Positions 24,290 through 32,767 are shown, counted from the first letter of the stretch. The stretch: 64,000 bases of DNA from Nocardia sp. NBC_01327 (GCF_035958815.1 NZ_CP108383.1:2046001-2110000); one strand, 5' to 3'. A program made the numbers and translations. The notes: generated by a model not told the origin, from the sequence alone.

Positions 24290-25818
24290 GCGAAACCACG
24301 GCGACCGCCGATCCGGAGTCCGAGCCGAAACCCGCTCAGCACCGCAAGAAGCGGGGCTTCCCCTCCACCTATACGATCCTCGCCGGTGTCACCGTCGCGG
24401 TGTGGCTGGCGGCCTTCGTGATTCCGCCGGGCGCGTACCGGGTGGATGACAAGGGACACACCATTGCCGGGTCGTATCACCGGATCGAGGGTGCGAAGGG
24501 TTTCACGGCGCGGCTGCGCGATCTGTTCCTCGCGCCGATCAACGGCCTCTACGGCATTCAGGACCCCAAGACCGGCCAGGTCGCGCCCGACATGTCCGGC
24601 TCGCTCTACGGCGCGGCCGCGGTGTTCCTGTTCGTGCTGGCCGTCGGCGCCTTCATCACCGTCGCCTTCGCGACCGGCGCGCTGGACAGCGGTATCGGGC
24701 GGCTGGCCTACAAGCTGCGCAGCCGGTCCTTTCTGCTCATCGTCGGCATCATGGTGGTCTTCGCCGTCGCGGGCACGGTGGAGGGCTTTGCCGAGGAGAC
24801 CCTGGGCTTCTATGCGCTGCTGGTGCCGCTGATGCTGGCCCTGGGCTACGACCGCATGACCGCGGTCGGCGCCATCATCTGCGGTGCGGGCGTCGGCGTC
24901 ATGTGCTCGACCGTCAATCCTTTCGCGACCGGCACCGCCTCCTCGGCCGCCGGGGTCCCGATCGGCGACGGCATTGTGCTGCGCCTGGCCATGCTGGTGG
25001 TGCTCACCCTCGTCACGGTCGCGTATGTGCTCTGGTACGCGCGCCGGGTGAAGACGGACCCGGACAAGTCCTGGTCGGGCTGGCTGCCGGGCGACCGTGA
25101 GGTGAAAGCCGAAGAGCACGAACCGGATCCGATGACCCGCCGTCAGGTCGCGGTGCTCTGGATGGTCGGCCTCACCTTCGCGTTCATGATCTTCGCCATC
25201 ATTCCGTGGGCGACCGTGATCAACGGCCCGGACGCGAAATCCTTTCCGTGGGAATTGGATTGGTACTTCCCGGAGCTCACCGCGCTGTTCCTGGTCGGTG
25301 CGGTGGTGGTGGGCCTGATCGGCGGGTTGGGCGAGGGCAGGATGTCCGAGGCGATCGGGAAGGGCTTCGGCGACTTCGTGGGTGCGGGCATCGTGATCGT
25401 GCTCGCCCGCGGCGTCACCGTGATCATGAACAACACCCAGATCACCAGCACCGTGCTGCATGCCCTGGAGGGCGTGGTGACCGGCACCTCCTCGGCGGTG
25501 TTCGCGGTCGCGGTGTTCCTGGTGAATATCCCGCTGGCCTTCCTGATCCCCTCCACGTCCGGGCATGCCACGCTGGCCATGCCGATCATGGCTCCGCTCG
25601 CCGATTTCGCGAATGTGCCACGCTCCCTGGTGGTTACGGCCTGGCAGTCGGCCTCGGGCTGGGCCAATCTGGTCACGCCCACCACCGCGGTGGTCACCGG
25701 TGGCATCGCACTGGCGAAGGTGCGCTACGACCGCTACGTGAAGTTCGTGGTGCCGCTCATGGTGATTCTCTTCGTGCTCACCTGTGCGTTCCTCGCCGTG
25801 GCGGCCTGGATCGGCTGA
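24286..25818 (+). CDS. YfcC-family membrane carrier (ion-transporter superfamily)
   Basis: A 510-residue integral membrane protein with about 12 hydrophobic segments after a charged 25-residue N-terminus. Family hallmarks include FVIPPGAYRVDDKG, the helical hairpin VGVMCSTVNPFATGTASSAA near residue 210, NNTQITSTVLHALEG, and IPSTSGHATLAMPIMAPLAD near 420 with the second hairpin motif. YfcC relatives of DcuC/AbgT carriers transport C4-dicarboxylates, amino acids or peptide-like compounds. Coupling to the M20 peptidase suggests the substrate is a dipeptide or acylated amino acid (inference). The gene ends 15 bases from the convergent TetR gene. Confidence 0.85.
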   Translation: MSETTATADPESEPKPAQHRKKRGFPSTYTILAGVTVAVWLAAFVIPPGAYRVDDKGHTIAGSYHRIEGAKGFTARLRDLFLAPINGLYGIQDPKTGQVAPDMSGSLYGAAAVFLFVLAVGAFITVAFATGALDSGIGRLAYKLRSRSFLLIVGIMVVFAVAGTVEGFAEETLGFYALLVPLMLALGYDRMTAVGAIICGAGVGVMCSTVNPFATGTASSAAGVPIGDGIVLRLAMLVVLTLVTVAYVLWYARRVKTDPDKSWSGWLPGDREVKAEEHEPDPMTRRQVAVLWMVGLTFAFMIFAIIPWATVINGPDAKSFPWELDWYFPELTALFLVGAVVVGLIGGLGEGRMSEAIGKGFGDFVGAGIVIVLARGVTVIMNNTQITSTVLHALEGVVTGTSSAVFAVAVFLVNIPLAFLIPSTSGHATLAMPIMAPLADFANVPRSLVVTAWQSASGWANLVTPTTAVVTGGIALAKVRYDRYVKFVVPLMVILFVLTCAFLAVAAWIG

Positions 25819-25833
25819 GTGGGCGGTCCGGTA

Positions 25834-26400
25834 TCAGGCGCCGATGAGGTTGCGCCACACCAATTCCAGATGGGCGGCCATATCCAGGCTCGGGTCGATC
25901 AGCCAGCGCGATTGCAAGCCGTCGGAGAGGGCGAAGAAGGTGGTGGCGGCGGCATCGGCGTCGATATGGGCGGGCAGGGCGCCGGCCTCCCGCATATCGC
26001 GCAGCGACTGCGAAAACGCCGCGGTGCCTCGGCGGTACCGTTCCTTCATGTAGGCGTGGGCCGGATGACGCGGATCGGCCGCGGCCGCCTGCATATGGGT
26101 GAAGAGCTCGATCAGGCCGGGCACCTGGGCATTTCGTCGAATCACGGCGATGTAGGCCGCCGGATCGGGAGCGCGCAGCGCGACCATATCGGCCTCGTCG
26201 CGCTTGCGCAGGACGGCGACGAAGAGCTCTTCCTTCGTGCCGAAGTAGTGCAGCAGTCCGCCCTGGCTCAGTCCGACCGCCTCGGCCAACTCGGCGACGG
26301 AGGTGGCCAGGAACCCGCGCTCCGCAATGGTGCGCAGTGCTGCCTCGAGAATCTGCTCCCGCCGTTCGATGCCCTTGCCGTAGGGCCCCCGTTTCGCCAC
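25834..26400 (-). CDS. TetR-family transcriptional regulator
   Basis: A 188-residue regulator. Residues 10-55 form the TetR helix-turn-helix (EQILEAALRTIAERGFLATS, then GLSQGGLLHYFGTKEELF). The C-terminal domain (about 80-188) has the BetI/TetR_C_6-like helices ending WLIDPSLDMAAHLELVWRNL. It is divergent from the secreted GH1 glucosidase gene, with two perfect inverted repeats between them (26402-26422 and 26441-26463), so it probably represses itself and the glucosidase. The inducer could be a glucoside (inference). Confidence 0.88.
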   Translation of the reverse strand: MAKRGPYGKGIERREQILEAALRTIAERGFLATSVAELAEAVGLSQGGLLHYFGTKEELFVAVLRKRDEADMVALRAPDPAAYIAVIRRNAQVPGLIELFTHMQAAAADPRHPAHAYMKERYRRGTAAFSQSLRDMREAGALPAHIDADAAATTFFALSDGLQSRWLIDPSLDMAAHLELVWRNLIGA

Positions 26401-26401
26401 G

Positions 26402-26422
26402 GATCGAGTCTAGAGCTCGATC
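26402..26422. promoter_or_regulatory. Operator-like IR: GATCGAG-N7-CTCGATC
   Basis: A perfect 7-bp dyad with a 7-base centre beginning 2 bases upstream of the TetR start codon. Placement over the TetR leader is typical for autoregulation. The half-site spacing suits a TetR dimer. Confidence 0.5.
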
Positions 26423-26440
26423 ATTGCTTTCTTGCACCCC

Positions 26441-26463
26441 AAAACCGAGCGATGTACGGTTTT
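26441..26463. promoter_or_regulatory. Operator-like IR: AAAACCG-N9-CGGTTTT
   Basis: A second perfect 7-bp dyad in the TetR/GH1 divergent gap, 45 bases before the glucosidase ATG and with half-sites unlike those of the first dyad. It may be a separate operator for the glucosidase or the site of another regulator. Confidence 0.45.
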
Positions 26464-26507
26464 CACAGCGGCCCTCGCCGCGAACAGCGAAGGAGAAACC
26501 GGTCCCG

Positions 26508-27827
26508 ATGCGATTCCGTCCCCGAGCTCTTGTTCCCGCAGCTCTCGTCGCCGCCAGCCTGGTCCTGGCCGCACCCGGGGCCTACGCCCGCCCCGACGCG
26601 CCCGCCCAGGTCGCGCCGCTCGGGCCCGATTTCCTCTGGGGTGTGGCGGCCTCCGGCTTCCAGTCCGAGGGCCACGCGCCCGACAGCAACTGGTCCCGGT
26701 ACGTGGCGCAGGGCAAGACCGATGACCCGTACCGCGACTCGGTCGACTTCTTCGATCGCTACGCCTCCGATATCGATCTGGCCGCCGGCCTCGGCGTGAA
26801 GGTCTACCGGATCAGCATCGAGTGGGCGCGCGTGCAGCCGCAGCCCGGTGTGTGGTCGGAGGACGGACTGCGCTTCTACGACAGTGTGATCGGGAAGATC
26901 ACGGCCGCCGGTATGCGGCCCATGATCACCCTGGACCACTGGGTGTTCCCGGGCTGGGAGGTCGATCGCGGCGGCTGGCACAACCCCGGCATGGTCGATG
27001 ACTGGCTGGCCAATGCCCGCACCGTCGTGGATCGCTATGCGCACGACAATCCGCTGTGGGTGACCTTCAACGAGCCCACCTTCTACGGGCTCAACGAACT
27101 GCGCCACGGTGGGCTTCCGGCCACCGACGTGCCGGGTATGCAGGATCGAATCGCGCAGGCGCACAATGCCATCTACGACCACATCCACCAGGTGCAGCCC
27201 GGCGCCATGGTGACCAGCAATGTCGCGTACTTCCCCGGCGCCGACGATGCGGTCAACGGTCCGTTCATCGCCAAGATCGCCGCGAAGATCGATTACGTCG
27301 GCATCGACTACTACTACGGCATGTCGCCGGACACCGTCACCTCGATGGTGCAGAACTTCAGCCAGCTGTGGAACAATCCGCTGCAGCCGGAGGGCATCTA
27401 CTATGCGCTGCAGCACTATTCGCGCCAGTTCCCCGGTAAGCCGCTGTACATCGTGGAGAACGGCATGCCCACCGAGAACGGCAAGCCCCGTGCCGACGGT
27501 TACGCTCGCGCCGACGACCTGCGCGACACTGTCTACTGGATCCAGCGCGCCAAGGCCGACGGAATGAACGTCATCGGCTACAACTACTGGAGCCTCACCG
27601 ATAATTACGAATGGGGCTCCTACACACCGCGATTCGGCCTCTACACCGTCGATGTGCTGACTGATCCCACCCTCACCCGTCAGCCCACCGACGCCGTCCC
27701 GGCCTACACCGCCATCACCCACGACGGCGGCGTCCCGGCTGATTATCGCCCGACCCGCAACCCGCAGCCCTGCTCGCTGGTCGATGCCCTCTCCAGCTGC
27801 ACCGATCCGGTGACCGTGCCGCGCTGA
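26508..27827 (+). CDS. Secreted GH1 beta-glucosidase-like glycoside hydrolase
   Basis: A 439-residue exported glycosidase. ATG 26508 is preceded by AGGAGA, and the product opens with a signal peptide (MRFRPRALVPAALVAASLVL, cut near AYARPDAP). GH1 features are FLWGVAASGFQSEGH near residue 45, the acid/base glutamate in PLWVTFNEPTFYGLNEL near 185, and the nucleophile in PLYIVENGMPTENG near 315, followed by NYWSLTDNYEW. It hydrolyses beta-glucosides or related glycosides by a retaining mechanism. Export is uncommon for GH1 enzymes. The C-terminal tail has two cysteines (QPCSLVDALSSCTD). Regulation by the divergent TetR is likely. Confidence 0.9.
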   Translation: MRFRPRALVPAALVAASLVLAAPGAYARPDAPAQVAPLGPDFLWGVAASGFQSEGHAPDSNWSRYVAQGKTDDPYRDSVDFFDRYASDIDLAAGLGVKVYRISIEWARVQPQPGVWSEDGLRFYDSVIGKITAAGMRPMITLDHWVFPGWEVDRGGWHNPGMVDDWLANARTVVDRYAHDNPLWVTFNEPTFYGLNELRHGGLPATDVPGMQDRIAQAHNAIYDHIHQVQPGAMVTSNVAYFPGADDAVNGPFIAKIAAKIDYVGIDYYYGMSPDTVTSMVQNFSQLWNNPLQPEGIYYALQHYSRQFPGKPLYIVENGMPTENGKPRADGYARADDLRDTVYWIQRAKADGMNVIGYNYWSLTDNYEWGSYTPRFGLYTVDVLTDPTLTRQPTDAVPAYTAITHDGGVPADYRPTRNPQPCSLVDALSSCTDPVTVPR

Positions 27828-27837
27828 TCGGTGCCCG

Positions 27838-28830
27838 TCAGCGCAGCGCCGGAATCACTTCCCGCTCGAACAGTTCGATACCCGAGGTGTCATAGGCCAG
27901 TTCGGGGAAGTAGTGGATGGCGTAGGAGAGGCCGAGAGCCTTGGTGCGGCTGAGCTTTTCGACGACCTGCTCCGGGGTGCCGACGGCCGGGCTGCTGCGG
28001 AAGAGGTTGTCCACGTGGCCCTTCGCCGTCTCGGCGCCGAGGATCGGGGTGAAGCGATCCTGCAGGGCGGCGAGGCGGTCCCGCACCTCGGCCTCGGTGG
28101 CGCCGATGACCGTATTGAAGTTCGAACTGCGGGTGATGGCATCGAAATCGGTGCCGACCGCGGCACAGTGGCCGCGCAGCAGTTCGGACTTGTGCGCGAA
28201 TTCGGCCGGATCCCCGGAGAAGTTGGTGTACTGCGCGTACTTCGCCGCAATGCGCAGTGTCACCTTCTCACCGCCACCCGCGATCCAGATCGGAATGCCG
28301 CCCTCCTGCAACGGAAGTGGGCGGACAATGGCGCCGTCGACCTGGTAGTGCTTACCGTCGAGCGTGACCGACCCCTCGGTCCAGGCCTGCTTGAAGATCT
28401 GCACACCCTCGTCCAGCCGGCCCAGACGCTCACCGGCGGGCGGGAATCCATAGCCGTAGGCGCGCCATTCGTGCTCGTACCAGCCGCCGCCGATGCCCAT
28501 TTCGAGGCGTCCGCCGGAGATCAGATCCACCGTCGCCGCCACCTTGGCCAGATAGGCCGGATTGCGGTAGCTGATGGCGGTGCACATCTGCCCCAGCCGA
28601 ATTCGCGAGGTGCTGGCGGCGAAGGCCGACATCAGCGTCCAAGCCTCGTGGGTGGCCTCCTCGGTGGGCTCCGGCACGGTGTGGAAGTGGTCGTACACCC
28701 AGACCGACTCCCAGGCCTCCGTCGCATCGGCGCGCAGGGCGAGGTCGCGCATCACGCCCCACTGCTGCGCCGGGTCGATGCCGACCAGGTCGAGCCGCCA
28801 GCCCTGGGGAATGAAATGGCCGAAGCGCAC
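27838..28830 (-). CDS. LLM-class F420-dependent oxidoreductase
   Basis: A 330-residue luciferase-like monooxygenase-fold protein. GTG 28830 is chosen for GGAGGA seven bases upstream and because VRFGHFIPQGWRLDL is the usual family start. Typical features are WVYDHFHTVPEP near residue 45, TAISYRNPAYLAKVAATVDLIS near 90, GGRLEMGIGGGWYEHEWRAYG near 115 and IPIWIAGGGEKVTLRIAAKYA near 175. Such actinobacterial enzymes use F420 to reduce or oxidise diverse substrates. It converges with the GH1 gene (10 bases) and is divergent from the dienelactone hydrolase gene; no specific substrate is indicated. Confidence 0.85.
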   Translation of the reverse strand: MRFGHFIPQGWRLDLVGIDPAQQWGVMRDLALRADATEAWESVWVYDHFHTVPEPTEEATHEAWTLMSAFAASTSRIRLGQMCTAISYRNPAYLAKVAATVDLISGGRLEMGIGGGWYEHEWRAYGYGFPPAGERLGRLDEGVQIFKQAWTEGSVTLDGKHYQVDGAIVRPLPLQEGGIPIWIAGGGEKVTLRIAAKYAQYTNFSGDPAEFAHKSELLRGHCAAVGTDFDAITRSSNFNTVIGATEAEVRDRLAALQDRFTPILGAETAKGHVDNLFRSSPAVGTPEQVVEKLSRTKALGLSYAIHYFPELAYDTSGIELFEREVIPALR

Positions 28831-28962
28831 GAGTGACTCCTCCGTTTGATCTTGGTCTGCGAATACCGCGCACCACTGTTCCCGCTCCACGGCGGATGGG
28901 CAACCATTCGGCGCTGGGCGCGCCTAATGCTGGTGTCCGGGTCGTCCCGAAACCGGGAGATG

Positions 28963-28976
28963 TCGTCCGGGGACGA
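28963..28976. promoter_or_regulatory. TCGTCC-GG-GGACGA dyad in divergent gap
   Basis: A perfect 6-bp dyad about 60 bases upstream of the dienelactone hydrolase GTG, within the 206-base gap to the LLM gene. In G+C-rich DNA such a dyad is not rare, so it is only a candidate operator. Confidence 0.25.
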
Positions 28977-29036
28977 ACTAGAATTCTGCGGCAGCGATCA
29001 TCCCGTGTTCGCACGTCTAGGGGAGGGAGCTCGACT

Positions 29037-29756
29037 GTGGGCTCAATACAGTTGAAGGCGCCGGACGGGCCCGTCGAGGCCCACCTGGAAACGCCTGCCG
29101 GCGACGGACCGTGGCCGGGGGTGGTGGTCCTGCACGACATGGTCGGAGTCCACACCGCGATGCGCGAGACCACCCGGATGCTGGCTGACAACGGCTATCT
29201 GGCCCTCGCCCCGAACCTGTTCTCCCGCGGCGCGGTCCGGTGTGTGCCGAGCATGATCCGGGACCTGATGTTCAGCGGTAAGGGCGCGACGGTGCGCGAT
29301 ATTCTCGCCGCCCGCGACCAGCTCACCGCGGATCCGAACTGCACGGGCAAGATCGCGGTGGTGGGTTTCTGCCTCGGTGGCGGGTTCGCCCTGCTGGTCG
29401 CGCCCGAGGGCTTCGATGCCGCGGCCCCGTTCTACCCGGCCGGTCGTGCCAAATATGAAGAAGTTCTGCGCGGCGCGTGCCCCGTGGTCGCCAGTTACGG
29501 TTCGCGCGATCCGCAGAATATCGGCGGCGGTACCAAGCTCGAGCATGCGCTCACCGACCTCGGCATCGAGCACGATGTGAAGACCTATCCGGGTGTCGGG
29601 CACTCCTTCGCCGACCACCATCCCGGCCAGCCGCTGGTCCGCGTACTGGGCCTCGGCTACGACGAGGACGCCACCCGCGATGCCTGGTCGCGCATCTTCG
29701 CCTTCTTCGACACCCATCTGTCACCCGGCGACCAGCCCGGCGGACCGAACGCGTAA
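29037..29756 (+). CDS. Dienelactone hydrolase family protein
   Basis: A 239-residue alpha/beta hydrolase. GTG 29037 follows GGGAGGGAG. The family's Cys nucleophile is in VVGFCLGGGFALLVAP near residue 115, the acid residue in ASYGSRDPQNIGGG near 160 and His in PGVGHSFADHHPG near 190. The N-terminal block VVVLHDMVGVHTAMRETTRMLAD is also characteristic. These enzymes hydrolyse dienelactones from ring cleavage or similar lactones and esters. The last 100 bases overlap the 3' end of the opposing hydroxylase gene, an unusual arrangement for two otherwise normal genes. Confidence 0.88.
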   Translation: MGSIQLKAPDGPVEAHLETPAGDGPWPGVVVLHDMVGVHTAMRETTRMLADNGYLALAPNLFSRGAVRCVPSMIRDLMFSGKGATVRDILAARDQLTADPNCTGKIAVVGFCLGGGFALLVAPEGFDAAAPFYPAGRAKYEEVLRGACPVVASYGSRDPQNIGGGTKLEHALTDLGIEHDVKTYPGVGHSFADHHPGQPLVRVLGLGYDEDATRDAWSRIFAFFDTHLSPGDQPGGPNA

Positions 29757-30559
29757 CCGGCCCAGTCCCGAATCCTCCTGCTGGAGCGCAGGTCTCGCCA
29801 GAGCGCGCCGAATTCGTAGTACTGCAGGGTGAATACGCTGGTGCTCTCGATATTCTTGGTCAAACCGTAGGTGGGCCGGAAGGTTTCGGCGCGGAAGGTG
29901 CCGAACAGCCGGTCCCACAGAATGAAGATGCCGCCGTAATTGCGGTCCAGGTATTCCGCATCGCTGGCGTGATGCACCCGGTGGTGCGAGGGCGTATTGA
30001 AGACGAACTCGAACCAGCGCGGCAGCTTCCCGATGGTCTCGGTATGCACCCAGAACTGGTAGATCAGATTGCAGGACCACGCCGTGAACACCATCCACGG
30101 CGGCACGCCCAGCAGTGGCAGCGGAATCCACGCCAGCAGTTCGAACCACGGATTCCACTTCTGCCGCAGGGCCGTCGCGTAATTGAAGTACCGGCTGTTG
30201 TGGTGCACCTGATGCGCCGCCCACACCACCCGAACCCGGTGTGACGTGCGGTGATACCCGTACCACAGCAGATCCACCGCCAGCATCACACCGATCCAGC
30301 TGAGCGGGTTGCGCGGATCGATATGCCAGGGCGCGTGCACATAGAGCACCGCGTACCCGATCAGCGCGACGAACTTGGCCGCCCCGCTGACGAACACCGA
30401 TACCGCGCCCATGACCAGGCTGTTGCGCGCATCGCCCTTCTCGTAGCCCGCCCGCTCCTCGCCGTGCGCGCGCAGCGAGAGGATCTCGACGACCAGGGCG
30501 AGCACGAAGAACGGGATCGCATACGTCACGGGTTGATTGATCTGGTCCCACAGGTCCAC
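29657..30559 (-). CDS. Sterol desaturase / fatty-acid hydroxylase superfamily protein
   Basis: A 300-residue membrane di-iron enzyme. The three histidine clusters are present: HRTSH near residue 115, HQVHHNSRYFN near 128, and HHRVHH near 205, together with about four hydrophobic segments (YAIPFFVLALVVEILSL at the start). GTG 30559 has GGGAGTGGAG upstream; longer frame readings have none. Family members hydroxylate or desaturate sterols, carotenoids or fatty acids. The C-terminal roughly 33 codons overlap the convergent dienelactone hydrolase gene. It has no obvious operon partner. Confidence 0.85.
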   Translation of the reverse strand: MDLWDQINQPVTYAIPFFVLALVVEILSLRAHGEERAGYEKGDARNSLVMGAVSVFVSGAAKFVALIGYAVLYVHAPWHIDPRNPLSWIGVMLAVDLLWYGYHRTSHRVRVVWAAHQVHHNSRYFNYATALRQKWNPWFELLAWIPLPLLGVPPWMVFTAWSCNLIYQFWVHTETIGKLPRWFEFVFNTPSHHRVHHASDAEYLDRNYGGIFILWDRLFGTFRAETFRPTYGLTKNIESTSVFTLQYYEFGALWRDLRSSRRIRDWAGYAFGPPGWSPGDRWVSKKAKMRDQASRVASSS

Positions 30560-30647
30560 GGCGACCGCTCCACTCCCGCGCCGATGCCCGCGCACTCACT
30601 ACATCTGCACCGACTGTAAGGCTCGCGGCGTTATCTCCGGAAGGGGC

Positions 30648-31919
30648 TCAGTCGCGGCGGCAGCGGGTGATGAGAGCGAGGCAGGCTGTGGCGGCCAGCG
30701 CGAGCACCGTGAACATGGCGGGATAGCCGACGCCGGTGCCGTCGTGCAGCATGGCCATGACCGCCGGGAAACCGAAGCCGAGGTAGCTGACCGCGTAGAA
30801 GACCGCGGTGAGTCCGGCGAGGTCGTCGGGGCGGGCCATGCGCTCGATCTCCAGCAGTCCGGCGACCAGGCCGATGCCGAAGCCCAGACCGAGGACGATC
30901 GCGGTGGCGACGGTCAGCCACAGTGTCAGTGCGCCCGAGGCCGCCGCGGCCAGCGCCAATCCGGCGACGATCAGGGCCAGCGCCAGTACCGGCAGCCGGA
31001 TGGTGCCCGGCCGGTCCAGCCTGCGCGCCACCGATTGAATGCCGAAACCGCAGCCGAGGGTGATCACGGTGATCAGCGCCGAGAAGGCGATGGGCGCACC
31101 GTGCACCTTGGGCATCATGAGGGTCGGCATGATGGCGTATGCCGTTGCGGAACAGGCGAACAGCCACAGCGCGATCGGGAGGGCCACCAGTCGGAAGCGC
31201 CGATGCGCGCCGACCGGAACCTTCAGATCATCCAGCAGCCGGGCCGTGTTCCGCTGCGGCGCAGTCGTTTCCGGCGCGCGGGCCAGCCACGCCGCCGCGG
31301 CCAGGCAGAGTCCGGCATTGATCAGATACGGCAGGGTGTCCGGCCAGGGACCCCACTGCGCGAGCACACCGGCGACACCCGCACCCACGCCGAATCCACC
31401 GGTGAGACTCATGGCCGAGCGCCGCGCCCCCGTGCCGGACGCGGTTTCGGGCGCGAACGGCGGCTGCGACAGCTCCTTGAGCCAGCTGCTGCCGACCGCC
31501 ATGGCCAGTCCGAGTGCGATGCCGCACAGCACACGACCGGCGGAAAGCATTGGTACGGATGACGATCCGAATGCCAGCAGCAGCGACCCGGCCGCGGCGA
31601 TCAGCGGCGCCGGCCGCATGAGAAGCCGCCGCCCATAGCGATCCGACAGCGGCCCGCCGATCAGCAGCGCGGGCACGATGCCCAGCACATACTCGAACAG
31701 CAGCAGGTCAACCGTGGTGACCGGCAACCCGTCCCGCTTGTACATGACCAGCAGCGGCGTGAATTCGTTTCCACCCCAGGCAATCGCGAAGATCGCCCCC
31801 GCCACGCTCATCCACGCGCGACTCGACGACCGCGCTCCAGCGGCGAACCGACCGGAAGCAGCGCTGGAAGATATTGCGCCGGTGTCGGTCAGGCCGCCGG
31901 CGGAGGTCGATGTTGTCAT
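30648..31919 (-). CDS. MFS transporter
   Basis: A 423-residue major facilitator with 12 predicted hydrophobic segments. The first cytoplasmic loop shows the family motif LIGGPLSDRYGRRLLMRPAP near residue 95, and there is a long central loop (ARAPETTAPQRNTARLLDDL) near 225. ATG 31919 has GAGAGGA 5 bases upstream. Substrate is unknown; drug or metabolite efflux is usual for this type. It lies downstream of the GntR gene, separated by a 58-codon mini-ORF whose start copies this gene's N-terminus (MTTSTSAGGLT versus MPTSTSAGALT); the mini-ORF stop overlaps this ATG (TGATG). Confidence 0.85.
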   Translation of the reverse strand: MTTSTSAGGLTDTGAISSSAASGRFAAGARSSSRAWMSVAGAIFAIAWGGNEFTPLLVMYKRDGLPVTTVDLLLFEYVLGIVPALLIGGPLSDRYGRRLLMRPAPLIAAAGSLLLAFGSSSVPMLSAGRVLCGIALGLAMAVGSSWLKELSQPPFAPETASGTGARRSAMSLTGGFGVGAGVAGVLAQWGPWPDTLPYLINAGLCLAAAAWLARAPETTAPQRNTARLLDDLKVPVGAHRRFRLVALPIALWLFACSATAYAIMPTLMMPKVHGAPIAFSALITVITLGCGFGIQSVARRLDRPGTIRLPVLALALIVAGLALAAAASGALTLWLTVATAIVLGLGFGIGLVAGLLEIERMARPDDLAGLTAVFYAVSYLGFGFPAVMAMLHDGTGVGYPAMFTVLALAATACLALITRCRRD

Positions 31920-32142
31920 CACAGTCCTCTCGACCTCATGTTGTCCGCATCCATCGGGTGGTCGGCATCAGCGGGGGTGAAAGCGGCGCTGGGAGTGGTG
32001 GCAGTCGCTCCAGCCGAGAGAGCGGCGGTCGTGCAGTGCGCCGAAGCGGTTGTGGCCGAGGCGGTCAGAGCGCCGGCGGAGGTCGAGGTCGGCATCACAG
32101 TCCTCTCAAGCGCACGCCGTGCACGGCCATCAGGTGGTCGGC
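31887..32142. repeat. Decayed tandem duplication, period 176 bp
   Basis: Bases 31887-31966 align without gaps to 32063-32142 (about 64 of 80 identical by hand alignment), an offset of 176. Each copy spans a gene junction: the end of a GntR-type frame (ADHxM...RGL, stop), GAGAGGACTGTGATG, and an MFS-type N-terminus (TSTSAGxLT). The simplest reading is a tandem duplication across the GntR/MFS junction followed by drift. Confidence 0.8.
31919..32095 (-). CDS. 58-aa chimeric mini-ORF from the GntR/MFS junction duplication
   Basis: The frame begins with ATG at 32095, overlapping the GntR stop (TGATG), and ends overlapping the MFS start in the same way. Its first residues MPTSTSAGALT match the MFS start MTTSTSAGGLT, and its last residues ADHPMDADNMRSRGL match the GntR end ADHLMAVHGVRLRGL. 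It is therefore an MFS-head/GntR-tail chimera, alanine- and threonine-rich in between, with no own function expected. Its open frame and intact ribosome site may have been kept because they preserve translational coupling from GntR to MFS. Whether a peptide is made is unknown. Confidence 0.6.
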   Translation of the reverse strand: MPTSTSAGALTASATTASAHCTTAALSAGATATTPSAAFTPADADHPMDADNMRSRGL

Positions 32143-32745
32143 GAGGGCGGTGGCGAATCCGGCGGTGTTCCCGGCCTCGATGAGGTCGGCCAGGCCCGCG
32201 TGCTGGGCGATGATGCGGTCGGTCTCGATCGGGCCGTGGCGCAGGGCGACGCTGTTCATGCGGCGCTGGCGTTCGCGCAGGGAGTCGTAGAAGCCGGCCA
32301 GGAGGGGATTGCCCGCGGCCACCACGTATTCGCGATGGAAGTCGGCGTCGATGACGGCGAACCGGTCGAGGTCTCCGGCGGCGGCCAGTTCCCGCTGATG
32401 GTCGAGCGACGCGCGCAGCTTCGTCAGGAGGGCCGACCGGTCGATGTCGGCCAGCATGCGTACCGCGCCCGTCTCCACGACGTATCGGGCCTGCGTGACG
32501 TCCTCGGCCTCGTGTGCGGGCACGGGCACGATGAGCGCACCGCGCTTGGGGTACAGCTTCATCCAGCCTTCGGTCTCCAGCCGGAGGAAGGCCTCCCGCA
32601 CCGGCGTCCGCGAGGTGCCGAGCGTGGTCGCGATCTCGCCCTCGCTGATGAGCTCGCCCCCGGGAAGTTCCCCGCTCAGGATGCGTTCCTTGACCTCGCG
32701 GTAGGCGCGCTCGGCAGATGAATACGTCATAGACACAAGAGGCAT
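32095..32745 (-). CDS. GntR-family regulator, FCD subfamily
   Basis: A 216-residue regulator. The winged helix covers about residues 8-75 (AYREVKERILSGELPGGELI, then LGTSRTPVREAFLRLETEGW). The FCD effector domain follows, with metal-site-like residues in DADFHREYVVAAGN near 130 and IIAQHAGLADLIEAG near 178 and again near ALADHLMAVHG, as in FadR-C domains that bind a metal and a carboxylate. It heads the MFS operon, and a perfect 14-bp palindrome lies 9 bases upstream (32754-32767), so it probably autoregulates and controls the transporter. An in-frame ATG 15 bases in (32730) could be the true start. Confidence 0.88.
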   Translation of the reverse strand: MPLVSMTYSSAERAYREVKERILSGELPGGELISEGEIATTLGTSRTPVREAFLRLETEGWMKLYPKRGALIVPVPAHEAEDVTQARYVVETGAVRMLADIDRSALLTKLRASLDHQRELAAAGDLDRFAVIDADFHREYVVAAGNPLLAGFYDSLRERQRRMNSVALRHGPIETDRIIAQHAGLADLIEAGNTAGFATALADHLMAVHGVRLRGL

Positions 32746-32753
32746 CCTAGGAG

Positions 32754-32767
32754 TCCGACCGGTCGGA
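32754..32767. promoter_or_regulatory. Perfect 14-bp palindrome, likely GntR operator
   Basis: TCCGACCGGTCGGA lies 9 bases before the GntR start and within the divergent gap to the thioesterase gene. GntR-FCD proteins bind short palindromes of this kind at their own promoters. Confidence 0.6.
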
